From: an uncultured Neptuniibacter sp.
GTDB taxonomy: Bacteria > Pseudomonadota > Gammaproteobacteria > Pseudomonadales > Balneatricaceae
Reading direction: 5' to 3'
DNA: 64,000 bases
Assembly (NCBI RefSeq): GCF_947498015.1
Contig: NZ_CANMIR010000015.1
Location: forward strand, 27,044-91,043
Part shown: positions 27,222-36,904 of the stretch, piece after piece
How positions within the stretch are numbered: the stretch's first letter is position 1
Layout: each line of letters starts with the position of its first letter
The notes under the pieces: generated by a model
What the model was told of the DNA's origin: nothing
Database searches by the model: none
The model's input: the letters and a program-made list of their open reading frames with translations, nothing else
Position numbers and translations under genes: made by a program

Positions 27222-27332
27222 CGTTTGTTCTCCTGATAGAGTTTTTATTTTTATTCGTTTAAGAGTTCGGCGTTCGAAACCTTGCCCGTCATGCGTATGG
27301 GCGTTGTCCCTCGGCCTTTTGGTTATTCCTGA

Positions 27333-28046
27333 TCAAACACCCAACATTGTGTTGAGCATCTCAGTTTTCGCTTTTAGTTCATCCTTACGAACCTCTTCCA
27401 CTATATGCCCGTGCTCCATCACATAGTGACGATCTGCAATCGGTGCAGCAAAGCGGAAGTTCTGCTCGACCAACAGGATGGTCAACCCACGCTCTTTCAG
27501 CGTCGTCAGAACCTCTGCCAGCTTCTGGACAATTACCGGAGCCAGACCCTCTGTAATCTCATCCAGGAGTAGGATATTTGCTCCAGAGCGCAGGATACGT
27601 GCCAGCGCCAGCATCTGCTGTTCACCCCCGGACAAACGAGTACCCTGACTGGTACGACGCTCATACAGGTTTGGGAAAATCTCATAGATCTCTTCAACGC
27701 TCATACCGTCACTGCGCACTGTCGGTGGCAGCATCAGATTCTCTTCAACGTTGAGACTGGAGAAGATACCACGCTCTTCCGGGCAGAACCCCATACCCAG
27801 ATGCGCAATCTTGTGGGCTGGCATATCAATCGTTTCACGACCATTGATATTAATACTACCCGTACGGCGCCCCACCATATTCATGATGGATCGCAGCGTA
27901 GTTGAACGACCCGCACCGTTACGTCCAAGCAGAGTCACCAACTCACCCTGCATAACGTGCATATCGATGCCGTGCAGAATGTGGGATTCACCGTAAAAGG
28001 CATGCAGATCGCTGATGCGAAGTTTTTCATTACCGCCCTGACTCAT
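27333..28046 (-). CDS. livF: Branched-chain amino acid ABC transporter ATPase LivF
   Basis: 237-residue ATP-binding subunit. It has the Walker A-like loop LLGRNGAGRSTTLRSI, signature TRLSGGEQQMLALAR, Walker B ANILLLDEITEGLAP and switch His context ILLVEQNFRF. The Walker A lysine is replaced by Arg (GAGRST), a variant I recall in some LivF/UrtE proteins but not the canonical form. It starts four bases inside the end of livG, showing translational coupling. It powers import together with LivG. Confidence 0.9.
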   Translation of the reverse strand: MSQGGNEKLRISDLHAFYGESHILHGIDMHVMQGELVTLLGRNGAGRSTTLRSIMNMVGRRTGSININGRETIDMPAHKIAHLGMGFCPEERGIFSSLNVEENLMLPPTVRSDGMSVEEIYEIFPNLYERRTSQGTRLSGGEQQMLALARILRSGANILLLDEITEGLAPVIVQKLAEVLTTLKERGLTILLVEQNFRFAAPIADRHYVMEHGHIVEEVRKDELKAKTEMLNTMLGV

Positions 28047-28858
28047 ACAACCACCTTCTCATCTGCACTTTCTGCTGTCTTGTCGTCAGACCCGGCTTCA
28101 ACCTCATCTGCAGCAACACCCAGATAGGCTTCTTTAACACGAGGATCAGCTGAGACTGTTTCATAGTCGCCTTCGGTCAAAATCGCACCACGCTGTAACA
28201 CAGAGATACGATCGGCCAACTTAGACACTACGTGAAGGTTATGCTCAACCATCAGAATGGTACGATCTTTGGACACCTTTTTGATCAGATCAGAAACCAC
28301 CTCGACATCTTCATGACCCATACCCTGCGTCGGCTCATCCAACAGCATCAGCTCAGGGTCAAGCGCCAAAGTCGTCGCGATCTCTAAAGCACGCTTACGG
28401 CCATAAGGCTGATCCACTGTGATCGAGTTGGCATAATCCTGAAGACCAACAGATTCCAGTAACTCCAACGCTCTCGCATTAAGCTTGTTCAGGACCTTAT
28501 CGGACTTCCAGAAATGGAAACTATTACCCTCTTTACGCTGAAGTGCGATACGCACATTCTCCAGCACAGTCAGGTGGGGGAAGACGGCGGAGATCTGGAA
28601 CGAACGAACCACACCCTTACGCGCAATCTCTGCAGAGCGCATCTGAGTGATATCTTCACCATTAAAAAGAATTTGACCTGACGTCGGGATCAGGAACTTG
28701 GTAAGCAGGTTAAAAACTGTCGTTTTACCCGCACCATTTGGCCCAATCAACGCATGGATGTCACCACGCTTGACGTTCAAATTTACATTATCTACCGCTG
28801 TAAAACCTTTGAATTCTTTAACTAAATCAGAGGTTTGCAGGACGTAATCGACACTCAT
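28043..28858 (-). CDS. livG: Branched-chain amino acid ABC transporter ATPase LivG
   Basis: 271-residue ATP-binding subunit with canonical Walker A IGPNGAGKTTVFNL, LivG-type signature region QPYGRKRALEIATTLA, Walker B LMLLDEPTQGM and TILMVEHNLHVV. The C-terminal tail is acidic and longer than usual (EVEAGSDDKTAESADEK). It is first in the liv operon, divergent from liuR with 297 bases between start codons, so shared control with leucine catabolism is plausible. Confidence 0.91.
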   Translation of the reverse strand: MSVDYVLQTSDLVKEFKGFTAVDNVNLNVKRGDIHALIGPNGAGKTTVFNLLTKFLIPTSGQILFNGEDITQMRSAEIARKGVVRSFQISAVFPHLTVLENVRIALQRKEGNSFHFWKSDKVLNKLNARALELLESVGLQDYANSITVDQPYGRKRALEIATTLALDPELMLLDEPTQGMGHEDVEVVSDLIKKVSKDRTILMVEHNLHVVSKLADRISVLQRGAILTEGDYETVSADPRVKEAYLGVAADEVEAGSDDKTAESADEKVVV

Positions 28859-28953
28859 GTAGAATCCGATCCTCGCTGTTTTTATTTTTATTTAACCAGC
28901 GCTATTGCCTTTAAGGACGGCGTTAAGCAGCTCAGCTTTTCACCCAAATTAGC

Positions 28954-28967
28954 AATTTCCCCTACAG
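28954..28967. promoter_or_regulatory. Weak AATTTCCCCTA element upstream of livG
   Basis: AATTTCCCCTAC resembles the AATTTCCCTTAT element at 20924 and 44802 with one base change in the run. It lies about 95 bases upstream of the livG start codon in the livG-liuR intergenic region. Confidence 0.3.
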
Positions 28968-29078
28968 GAAGGCTAGTACTACTTTGGTATTAACTGCACT
29001 GCACAATACCGCAAAAAAACCACTTATTCGTTAATTATCAACAGGTTAGCATAATGATTAAAATTAACACAAAAATAT

Positions 29079-29092
29079 AGGAATTCCCTTAT
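29079..29092. promoter_or_regulatory. AGG-AATT-CCCTTAT element upstream of liuR
   Basis: AGGAATTCCCTTAT, directly preceding the -35 box of liuR. It shares the CCCTTATTGA right half with the element at 12997. Its position just upstream of -35 would suit an activator. Confidence 0.4.
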
Positions 29093-29123
29093 TGATCTTT
29101 ACGTAAACGTCAACTTCTATTAA
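29092..29123 (+). promoter_or_regulatory. liuR-liu promoter with LiuR operator in a long spacer
   Basis: The palindrome TTTACGTAAACGTCAA (29098-29113) lies between a -35-like TTGATC (29092-29097) and a -10-like TATTAA (29118-29123), spacing 20. MerR-family regulators bind such over-long spacers and untwist them. The palindrome shares TTnACGTnnACGTnAA with the thiolase site and fits what is known of LiuR operators in gammaproteobacteria. Confidence 0.72.
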
Positions 29124-29155
29124 TCTACAAACTAGCAACGTAGTAGTGTGAACCC

Positions 29156-29557
29156 ATGAATAAAAAAACCTATTCAATTAGTGAGCTCTCCAAAGAGTTC
29201 GACCTGACAACACGCAGCATTCGTTTTTACGAAGATCAGCAGCTGCTGTTCCCAAGTCGACGAGGGCAAACCCGAGTCTATAGCAGCCAGGACAAAGTCC
29301 GGCTCAAACTGATACTTCGGGGGAAACGATTAGGCTTTTCTCTGGCAGAGACCCGGGAACTGTTTGAACTCTGGGATGAGACACTCACCGGCAGTGAGAA
29401 GCAGCTGTACCTGCTGATGGATAAAATTAATGAAAAACGGACTGACCTTGAGCAACAGCTCAGGGATATCGCCATTCTCCAGCAGGAGCTGGACAATGCG
29501 GAAGCCCGCTGTAAAGAAACGCTAAACGAACTAAAACAAAAACAAAGGCCCGAATAA
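29156..29557 (+). CDS. liuR: MerR-family regulator of leucine/isovalerate catabolism
   Basis: 133 residues. The N-terminal winged helix-turn-helix (YSISELSKEFDLTTRSIRFYEDQ, typical MerR) is followed by RRGQTRVYSSQDKVRLKLIL and a long C-terminal dimerisation coiled coil (about 80-130). There is no cysteine-rich metal site, as expected for a metabolite-responsive member; the only Cys is near the C-terminus. Position directly upstream of liuA-E identifies it as LiuR. The start codon lacks a clear ribosome-binding site. Autoregulation is suggested by the operator in its own promoter. Confidence 0.9.
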   Translation: MNKKTYSISELSKEFDLTTRSIRFYEDQQLLFPSRRGQTRVYSSQDKVRLKLILRGKRLGFSLAETRELFELWDETLTGSEKQLYLLMDKINEKRTDLEQQLRDIAILQQELDNAEARCKETLNELKQKQRPE

Positions 29558-29619
29558 GACCACTTCTCTTAACGTAGTCATCAAGGGAAAGGTCGATCGG
29601 CGTGCAAAAGGGTAACAAT

Positions 29620-30786
29620 ATGATCTCACAATACTCTGGACTGAACTTTGGACTGGGCGAAACTATGGATATGCTGCGCGAGCAGATAAATAGCTTCGCA
29701 GCACAGGAAATCGCTCCGCGCGCGGAAGAGATTGATCAGAAAAACGAATTCCCGAACGACCTATGGCGTAAATTTGGTGACATGGGATTACTGGGTATCA
29801 CCGTAAAAGAGGAGTACGGTGGTGTTGATATGGGCTATCTGGCTCACATTATTGCGATGGAAGAGATCAGCCGTGCATCCGCCTCTGTTGGTCTGTCTTA
29901 CGGCGCACACTCCAACCTCTGCGTTAACCAGATTCATCGTAACGGCACTGAAGAGCAGAAACAGAAGTATCTGCCTAAATTGATCAGCGGTGAGCATATC
30001 GGTGCGTTGGCGATGTCAGAACCCAATGCGGGTTCCGATGTTGTATCGATGAAGCTACATGCCCGTGACAACGGCGATCACTACCTGTTAAACGGTAACA
30101 AGATGTGGATCACCAATGGTCCGGACGCTAACACCTATGTAATCTACGCCAAAACCGACGTAAATGCGGGCCCTAAAGGGATTACCGCCTTTATCGTTGA
30201 ACGCGACTTCCCTGGTTTCTCCCGCCATCAGAAGCTGGATAAGCTGGGTATGCGCGGTTCCAACACCTGTGAACTGGTATTTGAAGATTGCCCGGTTCCA
30301 AAAGAGAACATTCTGGGTGAACTCAATGGCGGTGTTCGCGTGCTGATGAGTGGTCTGGACTATGAGCGTCTGGTTCTAGCCGGTGGTCCACTGGGCATTA
30401 TGGAAGCTGCGATGGATATCGCTGTTCCGTATATTCGTGACCGTAGCCAGTTCGGCCAGCCGATCGGTGAGTTTGAGCTGGTACAGGGCAAGATCGCCGA
30501 CATGTACACCCTGATGAACGCATCTAAATCCTATACCTACAACGTTGCACAAGCCGCGATGCGCGGTGAAACCAGCCGTAAAGACTGTGCAGCCGTCATT
30601 CTGTACACCGCCGAAACCGCAACCAAGATGGCGCTGGATGCCATTCAGCTACTGGGCGGTAACGGCTATATCAATGAGTTCCCAACAGGCCGTCTGCTAC
30701 GTGATGCCAAGCTGTATGAGATTGGTGCAGGTACCTCTGAGATCCGCCGTATGCTGATCGGTCGTGAGCTGTTCCTGAACAAGTAA
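29620..30786 (+). CDS. liuA: Isovaleryl-CoA dehydrogenase
   Basis: 388-residue acyl-CoA dehydrogenase. The catalytic base is in the isovaleryl-specific position: E249 in [14 protein letters not shown]. The usual C-terminal Glu site reads [10 protein letters not shown] (Ala instead of Glu), the signature of isovaleryl-CoA dehydrogenases. [14 protein letters not shown] and [10 protein letters not shown] are FAD-domain motifs. It converts isovaleryl-CoA to 3-methylcrotonyl-CoA, giving electrons to ETF. The ATG at 29620 is chosen for its N-terminus ([13 protein letters not shown]) and upstream AAGGG. First enzyme gene of the liu operon. Confidence 0.94.
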   Translation: MISQYSGLNFGLGETMDMLREQINSFAAQEIAPRAEEIDQKNEFPNDLWRKFGDMGLLGITVKEEYGGVDMGYLAHIIAMEEISRASASVGLSYGAHSNLCVNQIHRNGTEEQKQKYLPKLISGEHIGALAMSEPNAGSDVVSMKLHARDNGDHYLLNGNKMWITNGPDANTYVIYAKTDVNAGPKGITAFIVERDFPGFSRHQKLDKLGMRGSNTCELVFEDCPVPKENILGELNGGVRVLMSGLDYERLVLAGGPLGIMEAAMDIAVPYIRDRSQFGQPIGEFELVQGKIADMYTLMNASKSYTYNVAQAAMRGETSRKDCAAVILYTAETATKMALDAIQLLGGNGYINEFPTGRLLRDAKLYEIGAGTSEIRRMLIGRELFLNK

Positions 30787-30802
30787 CAAAGCCGTCGCTT
30801 TA

Positions 30803-30834
30803 GGTGGGCTTCGGCCCACCTCTTTTCTCTTTTT
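30803..30834 (+). terminator. Attenuator-like terminator between liuA and liuB
   Basis: GGTGGGC, tetraloop TTCG, GCCCACC (30803-30820), followed by the pyrimidine run TCTTTTCTCTTTTT. It has the form of a good intrinsic terminator but lies between two genes of one pathway, so it probably reduces rather than stops transcription into liuB-E. Confidence 0.7.
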
Positions 30835-30857
30835 CAGGTAATTTTCAGGAGATCGGT

Positions 30858-32465
30858 ATGGCCGTTCTGCAAACAAAAATAAATCCACGCGCAGAAGAGT
30901 TCCGTAGCAACCACGATTCAATGGCGGAAGCTGTGAATGATCTGCGTGATAAAGTCGCTACGATTGAACAGGGAGGCGGTCCTAAATATCAGGAGCGTCA
31001 TCTCTCTCGCGGCAAGTTACTCCCCCGTGAACGTATCAACGCGCTACTGGATGAAGGCGCTCCATTCATGGAGCTTTCTCAACTGGCCGCTCACGAAGTC
31101 TATGACGATGTCATTCCAGCAGCAGGGATCATCGCCGGTGTTGGCCGGGTCAGCGGTCAGGAATGTATGATCGTTGCCAACGACGCTACGGTTAAAGGCG
31201 GCACTTATTTCCCGCTAACCGTTAAGAAGCACCTGCGTGCTCAGGAGATCGCTGAGCAAAACCACCTGCCCTGTATCTATCTGGTAGATTCCGGTGGTGC
31301 CAACCTGCCTCAGCAGGATGATGTATTCCCGGATCGGGACCACTTTGGTCGCATCTTCTTTAACCAGGCACGTATGTCTTCCAAGGGCATCCCGCAGATC
31401 GCTGTGGTAATGGGTCTGTGTACTGCCGGCGGTGCTTATGTACCTGCGATGGCAGATGAATCAATTATCGTACGTAATCAGGGTACGATCTTCCTGGCGG
31501 GTCCACCGCTGGTAAAAGCAGCAACCGGCGAAGTGGTTTCTGCTGAAGATCTCGGTGGTGCAGACGTTCACTGTAAAGTATCCGGTGTTGCTGACCACTA
31601 TGCTGAGAACGATGCCCATGCCCTGCAGATTGCACGGACTTGCGTATCTAATCTCAACCGTAAGAAAAACCTGGATATGGATATCCGCGAGCCTAAAGCA
31701 CCGCTATACAGTGCGGATGAGATCTACGGCATCGTAGGCACCGATCTTAAGAAGCCTTTCGACGTACGCGAAATCATTGCTCGTATTGTCGATGGCTCTG
31801 AATTCGACGAATTCAAAAAAATGTACGGCACCACACTGGTCACCGGTTTTGCACATATCCACGGTTACCCGGTTGGTATCGTAGCGAACAACGGCATCCT
31901 GTTCGGCGATTCAGCGCAGAAAGGCGCACACTTCATCGAACTGTGCTGTCAGCGCAAGATCCCACTTCTGTTCCTGCAGAATATCACCGGCTTCATGGTT
32001 GGCCAGAAAGCGGAGTCTGAGGGTATCGCTAAGCACGGTGCGAAAATGGTGAATGCTGTTGCATGTGCCGATGTACCGAAACTCACTGTTCTGATTGGCG
32101 GCTCTTTTGGTGCGGGCAACTACGGCATGTGTGGCCGAGCTTACAGCCCTAACTTCCTCTGGATGTGGCCAAATGCCCGCATCTCGGTCATGGGTGGTGA
32201 ACAGGCAGCTGGCGTACTGGCGACCGTTAAACGTGACAACATGGATCGCGTGGGCCAGGAATGGTCTGCCGATGAAGAAGCCAAGTTTAAAAAGCCAATC
32301 ATCGATACCTATGAGCACCAGGGTCACCCTTACTACGCCAGTGCGCGTTTATGGGATGACGGTGTAATCGATCCGGCACAGACCCGTGATGTAATCGGCA
32401 TGGGGCTTTCAGCAGCACTTAACAAACCGATCGGTGACACCAAGTTCGGTGTATTCCGTATGTAA
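30858..32465 (+). CDS. liuB: 3-methylcrotonyl-CoA carboxylase, carboxyltransferase (beta) subunit
   Basis: 535-residue carboxyltransferase. It has the N-terminal domain ([20 protein letters not shown]) and paired crotonase-like folds with [20 protein letters not shown] (the SGGA motif), [31 protein letters not shown] and [17 protein letters not shown]. These fit methylcrotonyl-CoA rather than propionyl-CoA carboxylases. It transfers CO2 from biotin on LiuD to 3-methylcrotonyl-CoA. The ATG at 30858 has AGGAG seven bases upstream. Confidence 0.93.
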   Translation: MAVLQTKINPRAEEFRSNHDSMAEAVNDLRDKVATIEQGGGPKYQERHLSRGKLLPRERINALLDEGAPFMELSQLAAHEVYDDVIPAAGIIAGVGRVSGQECMIVANDATVKGGTYFPLTVKKHLRAQEIAEQNHLPCIYLVDSGGANLPQQDDVFPDRDHFGRIFFNQARMSSKGIPQIAVVMGLCTAGGAYVPAMADESIIVRNQGTIFLAGPPLVKAATGEVVSAEDLGGADVHCKVSGVADHYAENDAHALQIARTCVSNLNRKKNLDMDIREPKAPLYSADEIYGIVGTDLKKPFDVREIIARIVDGSEFDEFKKMYGTTLVTGFAHIHGYPVGIVANNGILFGDSAQKGAHFIELCCQRKIPLLFLQNITGFMVGQKAESEGIAKHGAKMVNAVACADVPKLTVLIGGSFGAGNYGMCGRAYSPNFLWMWPNARISVMGGEQAAGVLATVKRDNMDRVGQEWSADEEAKFKKPIIDTYEHQGHPYYASARLWDDGVIDPAQTRDVIGMGLSAALNKPIGDTKFGVFRM

Positions 32466-32475
32466 GGGGGCTGCT

Positions 32476-33270
32476 ATGTCGAACAATTTTGTATTACTCG
32501 AAAAACAGCCCAACGGCGTTGCGCATCTGATCATCAATCGCCCGGAAGTACATAACGCTTTCGATGATGATGTGATTGAACAGTTGATCAATCAGCTTGA
32601 AGCGGTCAATGAAGACAGAGACGTACGTGTGCTGGTACTTCGCTCCAACGGTAAGAACTTCTCAGCCGGAGCAGATCTCGCCTGGATGAAACGGATGGCT
32701 CAGAACAGCTATCAGGAAAATCTGGATGACGCAGGTCGCCTTGCGAAGCTGATGGAGGTCTTAAACAACCTGTCCAAACCAACCATTGGTCTGGTTCAGG
32801 GTGCAGCCTACGGAGGCGCTGTAGGGCTGGCCGCGTGCTGCGATATTGTGATTGCAGCGGAATCCAGTCAGTTCTGCCTGAGTGAAGTCAAGATCGGCCT
32901 GATTCCTGCGGTGATCTCTCCCTATGTGGTTCGCGCAATCGGCGAGCGCCAGTCGCGCCGCTATTTTGTCACAGCTGAAGTGTTCACTGCCCGTCAGGCT
33001 CAGGCGTATGGATTGGTGCATGAGGTAGTTGCTGATGTTGAGATGATGGACGATGCCTGCAACCGTTTCGTTGAGCAACTCCGCCGAAACAGCCCGCAAG
33101 GTATGCACGCAGCAAAAGATCTGATTTTTGCCGTAAGTGGTAAAGATATCGATCAGGCGGTTATCAATGATACGGCATGCCGTATCGCTGAGATTCGCGT
33201 CAGTGCTGAAGGTCAGGAAGGGCTCGGCTCATTCCTGCAAAAGCGCAAGCCAAACTGGATTCAGGAGTAA
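32476..33270 (+). CDS. liuC: 3-methylglutaconyl-CoA hydratase
   Basis: 264-residue crotonase. NFSAGADLAWMKRMAQ and AYGGAVGLAACCDIVIAAES with SEVKIGLIPAVISPYVVRA match the LiuC/AUH branch. It hydrates 3-methylglutaconyl-CoA to HMG-CoA. The ATG at 32476 lies 10 bases after the liuB stop and is preceded by AAGGGGG. The position between the two carboxylase subunit genes is conserved in liu operons. Confidence 0.91.
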   Translation: MSNNFVLLEKQPNGVAHLIINRPEVHNAFDDDVIEQLINQLEAVNEDRDVRVLVLRSNGKNFSAGADLAWMKRMAQNSYQENLDDAGRLAKLMEVLNNLSKPTIGLVQGAAYGGAVGLAACCDIVIAAESSQFCLSEVKIGLIPAVISPYVVRAIGERQSRRYFVTAEVFTARQAQAYGLVHEVVADVEMMDDACNRFVEQLRRNSPQGMHAAKDLIFAVSGKDIDQAVINDTACRIAEIRVSAEGQEGLGSFLQKRKPNWIQE

Positions 33271-33275
33271 TCGCC

Positions 33276-35270
33276 ATGTTTAGTAAAATTTTAATCGCGA
33301 ACAGGGGTGAGATCGCCTGTCGTGTCATCCAGACAGCACATCGTCTGGGTATCAAATGTGTCGCTGTCTATTCAGAAGCTGATGCAAACTCTCGCCATGT
33401 TGCCATGGCTGACGAAGCTTTCCTTTTAGGCCCTGCGCCAAGTACCGAAAGTTACCTACGTGCAGACAAGATCATTGAGATCTGCAAGCAGTCTGGTGCT
33501 CAAGCGGTTCACCCGGGTTATGGTTTCCTCTCAGAAAACACTGAGTTTGCCGAAGCGCTCGAAGCCAACGGCATCACCTTTATTGGCCCCCCTTCTCCCG
33601 CCATTGCGGCGATGGGTTCCAAGTCGGCGGCAAAAGAGATTATGTCGCACGCTAATGTACCTCTGGTACCAGGTTATCACGGGGATGATCAAGACCCTGC
33701 CCTGCTGAAAGCGGAATCAGAAAAATGTGGTTATCCACAACTTCTGAAAGCGGTTGCCGGTGGGGGTGGTAAAGGGATGCGTGTTGTTGCATCTCTGGAT
33801 GAGTTTGACGAAGCACTGGTATCTGCCTGCCGTGAAGCCAAAAACGCTTTCGGTAACCCTGATATGCTGATCGAGCGCTACCTGACTCAGCCTCGTCACG
33901 TAGAGATCCAGGTATTCTGCGATAAACACGGCAACGGTATCTATCTGGCCGAACGCGATTGCTCAGTTCAGCGTCGTCACCAGAAAGTGATCGAAGAAGC
34001 TCCAGCTCCCGGCCTGTCTGATGAAACCCGCAAAGCGATGGGTGAAGCAGCGGTACGTGCTGCTCAGGCGATCGATTACGTGGGCGCAGGTACAGTAGAG
34101 TTCCTCTACGATGTAGATGGCTCTTTCTACTTTATGGAGATGAACACCCGTCTGCAGGTAGAGCACCCGGTAACCGAGATGATCACCGGTCTGGATCTGG
34201 TTGAGTGGCAGCTACGGATCGCCGCAGGCAGTGAACTACCGCTTGCACAGGATCAGCTTCAGATCCGTGGCCACGCGTTGGAAGCACGTATCTACGCGGA
34301 AGATCCGGATAATGACTTCCTACCCGCAACAGGCACACTGAAATACCTGCAGACACCGGCAGAAAATGCACACGTACGTGTCGATACGGGTGTTATTCAG
34401 GGTGATGAGGTCAGTGTGTTCTACGATCCGATGATCGCTAAGCTGATCGTCTGGGATGAGAACCGCGATGCTGCGATCAACCGTATGGTACAAGCCCTTG
34501 AGGAGTACCGTATTGCGGGTCTGAAAACCAACACGAAATTCCTTCGAAATCTGGCTGATGCGGCCCCGTTCCGTGATCTTGATCTGGATACCGGCTTTAT
34601 CGATAAACACCGTGAGTTGCTGTTTCCGGATGCACATCTGGACAGTCAGTACTGCCTGGTCATGTCTGCTGCCTTCTTCCTTGAAGCAGGAAAAGCAGAC
34701 AGCGTCATCAAGGGAGATCAGCACTCACCGTTCTCGGCACAGAATGGCTGGCGTCTGAACTCTGAATACGCCCGTCCGCTGAAACTGATGCTGGGCGATG
34801 ATCTGCATGAGCTCAGCATTCTTGAAAAACAGGGTGAATACGAGATCACGGTTGATGGTGCAAGCTATCGCGTAGCCGCTTCGCTCAACGGTGATGCACT
34901 GAATGTTGTCGTCAACGGTCACCGTTTGACGGTTCACTGCTTCCAGGATGGTGACAACCTGACGCTGTTCCATGAAGGTGAACAGTTCCAGTGCCGTCAG
35001 CACCGCGATACCTTCACCGAATCCGAACAGAGTGGCGATGCCTCTTTGGCTGCTCCCATGAACGGAGCCGTGGTTGCGGTTCTGGTTGAAAAAGGTCAGA
35101 CCGTCAGCGAAGGCGAGACGCTGGTCATCATGGAAGCGATGAAGATGGAGCACAGCATCTCTGCACCTTATGACGGTGTGGTTGCCGATATCTTCTACGC
35201 AGAAGGTGACCTGGTGAACGAAGGCTCTGATCTGATCGCTGTGGAAGCCAGTGACGGGGAGGCTGCGTAA
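33276..35270 (+). CDS. liuD: 3-methylcrotonyl-CoA carboxylase, biotin-containing (alpha) subunit
   Basis: 664 residues. The biotin carboxylase domain is at about 1-450 ([21 protein letters not shown]-grasp loop [28 protein letters not shown]). A linker/BT region follows. The C-terminal biotinyl domain has the attachment Lys, K623, in EAMKMEH. It carboxylates its biotin with bicarbonate and ATP, supplying LiuB. It starts 5 bases after liuC and its TAA overlaps the liuE ATG. The length is normal for the subunit. Confidence 0.94.
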   Translation: MFSKILIANRGEIACRVIQTAHRLGIKCVAVYSEADANSRHVAMADEAFLLGPAPSTESYLRADKIIEICKQSGAQAVHPGYGFLSENTEFAEALEANGITFIGPPSPAIAAMGSKSAAKEIMSHANVPLVPGYHGDDQDPALLKAESEKCGYPQLLKAVAGGGGKGMRVVASLDEFDEALVSACREAKNAFGNPDMLIERYLTQPRHVEIQVFCDKHGNGIYLAERDCSVQRRHQKVIEEAPAPGLSDETRKAMGEAAVRAAQAIDYVGAGTVEFLYDVDGSFYFMEMNTRLQVEHPVTEMITGLDLVEWQLRIAAGSELPLAQDQLQIRGHALEARIYAEDPDNDFLPATGTLKYLQTPAENAHVRVDTGVIQGDEVSVFYDPMIAKLIVWDENRDAAINRMVQALEEYRIAGLKTNTKFLRNLADAAPFRDLDLDTGFIDKHRELLFPDAHLDSQYCLVMSAAFFLEAGKADSVIKGDQHSPFSAQNGWRLNSEYARPLKLMLGDDLHELSILEKQGEYEITVDGASYRVAASLNGDALNVVVNGHRLTVHCFQDGDNLTLFHEGEQFQCRQHRDTFTESEQSGDASLAAPMNGAVVAVLVEKGQTVSEGETLVIMEAMKMEHSISAPYDGVVADIFYAEGDLVNEGSDLIAVEASDGEAA

Positions 35271-36172
35271 TGGCACTTCCCAAAAGTGTCCGCATTGTGG
35301 AGGTCGGTCCTCGCGACGGCCTTCAGAATGAACCGGGCGATATCATTCCCACTGCAGTCAAAGTTGAGCTTATCGACCGACTCGCTGATGCGGGCCTGAG
35401 TTACGTCGAAGCGGCCAGTTTTGTCTCTCCGAAGTGGGTACCGCAGATGGGTGATGCCAGCGATGTCATGGCGGGTATCCAGCGAAAAACAGGTGTGACC
35501 TACGCCGCACTGACTCCAAATATGAGGGGTCTGGAAGGTGCCATTGAAGCGCAGGTAGACGAAGTTGCGGTATTCAGTGCTGCGTCTGAAGCGTTCACTC
35601 AGAAGAATATTAACTGCTCGATAAAAGAGAGTCTGGAGCGTTTTACTCCCATCATGGAGAGCGCTCAGGCAAACAACATCCGGGTGCGCGGCTACGTATC
35701 AACAGTGTTGGGTTGTCCCTATAACGGTGATATAGCGCCTGAGCAGGTTGCTGCCGTCTGCCGTGACATGCTGGATATGGGCTGCTATGAGATCTCTCTG
35801 GGCGACACAATCGGCGTAGGGACTCCTCTGAAAGCCAAGAAAATGCTCGAGGCTGTCAGCAAAGAGGTGCCTGTGGATAAACTTGCAGCGCACTTCCATG
35901 ATACCTACGGGCAGGCACTGGCCAACCTCTACGCGGTGATTGAAGAAGGTATCGCAGTGGTTGATACCTCTGTTGCAGGATTAGGTGGTTGCCCTTATGC
36001 CAAAGGTGCATCCGGTAATGTTGCCACCGAAGATGTTTTATATATGCTCAATGGGCTGGGTATCAAAACGGGTGTAGATCTGAATAAGTTGGTTGCGACC
36101 AGCCATTGGATCACTGCACAGTTGGGCCGGAATAATGGCTCTAAGGTTTCTCTGGCCATTGGCTGTGAATAA
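35270..36172 (+). CDS. liuE: Hydroxymethylglutaryl-CoA lyase
   Basis: 300-residue TIM-barrel lyase. It has [14 protein letters not shown] at the start, metal-binding [14 protein letters not shown], and the active-site signature [20 protein letters not shown] with the catalytic Cys. It cleaves HMG-CoA to acetyl-CoA and acetoacetate, the last leucine-specific step. The ATG overlaps the liuD stop (TAATG). A 9-bp hairpin follows in the gap before the next gene. Confidence 0.94.
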   Translation: MALPKSVRIVEVGPRDGLQNEPGDIIPTAVKVELIDRLADAGLSYVEAASFVSPKWVPQMGDASDVMAGIQRKTGVTYAALTPNMRGLEGAIEAQVDEVAVFSAASEAFTQKNINCSIKESLERFTPIMESAQANNIRVRGYVSTVLGCPYNGDIAPEQVAAVCRDMLDMGCYEISLGDTIGVGTPLKAKKMLEAVSKEVPVDKLAAHFHDTYGQALANLYAVIEEGIAVVDTSVAGLGGCPYAKGASGNVATEDVLYMLNGLGIKTGVDLNKLVATSHWITAQLGRNNGSKVSLAIGCE

Positions 36173-36187
36173 CTTAATACCCTGTTT

Positions 36188-36210
36188 CAGCGCCTGTTTT
36201 TCAGGCGCTG
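36188..36210 (+). repeat. Intercistronic hairpin after liuE
   Basis: CAGCGCCTG, loop TTTTT, CAGGCGCTG: a perfect 9-bp stem with no T-run after it (CCTCG). It may protect the 3' end of a processed liu transcript or terminate weakly. Confidence 0.55.
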
Positions 36211-36242
36211 CCTCGACACAAAAACAACAACCGAGGTAGAAA

Positions 36243-36824
36243 ATGAAGTCACAACCTAACCATATCACGGCGCTTGATCTGCCTGTTCCTGAGCATGATC
36301 AACTGTCACCGGAATTTCAGAAGTACTTCTCGGTCTGCGAAGAGAAGCTCGGCATGGTTCCAAATGTCCTGAAAGCTTACAGCCAGAATCAGGCGCAGCT
36401 GGACGTATTCTCCCGTATTTACAACGAGCTGATGTTCGGTGAAAGCGGTCTGAGTGTCCTGGAAAAAGAGATGATTGCGGTCGCAGTCTCTTCGACCAAC
36501 GCCTGCTACTACTGTCAGGTCGCTCACGGATCGGCCGTTCGCCAGTACTCAGAAGAGCCTAAGCTCGGTGAACTGATGGTGATGAATTATCGCGTAGCTG
36601 AACTGTCTGATCGCCATCGCGCGATGCTCGATTTCGCGGTCAAGCTGACCGAAACACCACATAAGATTCTGGAAGAGGATCGCCAGGCGCTGCGTGACGC
36701 AGGCTTCAGCGATCAGGATATCTGGGATATCGCCAATATCACCGGGTTCTACAACATGACTAACCGTGTTGCCAGTGCCTCTGATATGCAGCCGAATCCT
36801 GAGTATCACAGCCTGTACAGATAA
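36243..36824 (+). CDS. AhpD-like carboxymuconolactone decarboxylase/peroxidase-related protein
   Basis: 193 residues. It has the AhpD signature EKEMIAVAVSSTNACYYCQVAHG, with CxxC and the nearby His, plus LSDRHRAMLDFAVKLTE. It is a paralogue of the protein at 11441, with similar length and domain layout. It follows liuE by 70 bases on the same strand and may be co-transcribed. A thiol-based peroxidase role is likely from family, but why it accompanies leucine catabolism is unclear. It could handle reactive by-products of flavin dehydrogenases. Confidence 0.8.
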   Translation: MKSQPNHITALDLPVPEHDQLSPEFQKYFSVCEEKLGMVPNVLKAYSQNQAQLDVFSRIYNELMFGESGLSVLEKEMIAVAVSSTNACYYCQVAHGSAVRQYSEEPKLGELMVMNYRVAELSDRHRAMLDFAVKLTETPHKILEEDRQALRDAGFSDQDIWDIANITGFYNMTNRVASASDMQPNPEYHSLYR

Positions 36825-36834
36825 GAAAATGCTT

Positions 36835-36859
36835 GTCCGGATAACATGGATATCCGGGC
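36835..36859 (+). repeat. Intercistronic hairpin before the acyl-CoA ligase gene
   Basis: GTCCGGATA (36835-36843) pairs with TATCCGGGC (36851-36859), including one G-T pair, with a 7-base loop. It is followed by TCCCTTTG; termination would be weak at best. Confidence 0.4.
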
Positions 36860-36904
36860 TCCCTTTGAATTAAAAAAATAAATGCGCAAATGGGGTCAAC
36901 AACG

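Noticed and set aside
29620..30786. Apparent loss of catalytic Glu in the liuA C-terminus (IGAGTSE)
   Set aside because: This is normal for isovaleryl-CoA dehydrogenases, which use the Glu in [11 protein letters not shown].
34725..35276. Minus-strand open frame (183 codons) opposite the end of liuD
   Set aside because: Antisense shadow of the biotin carboxylase/biotinyl region; no independent support.
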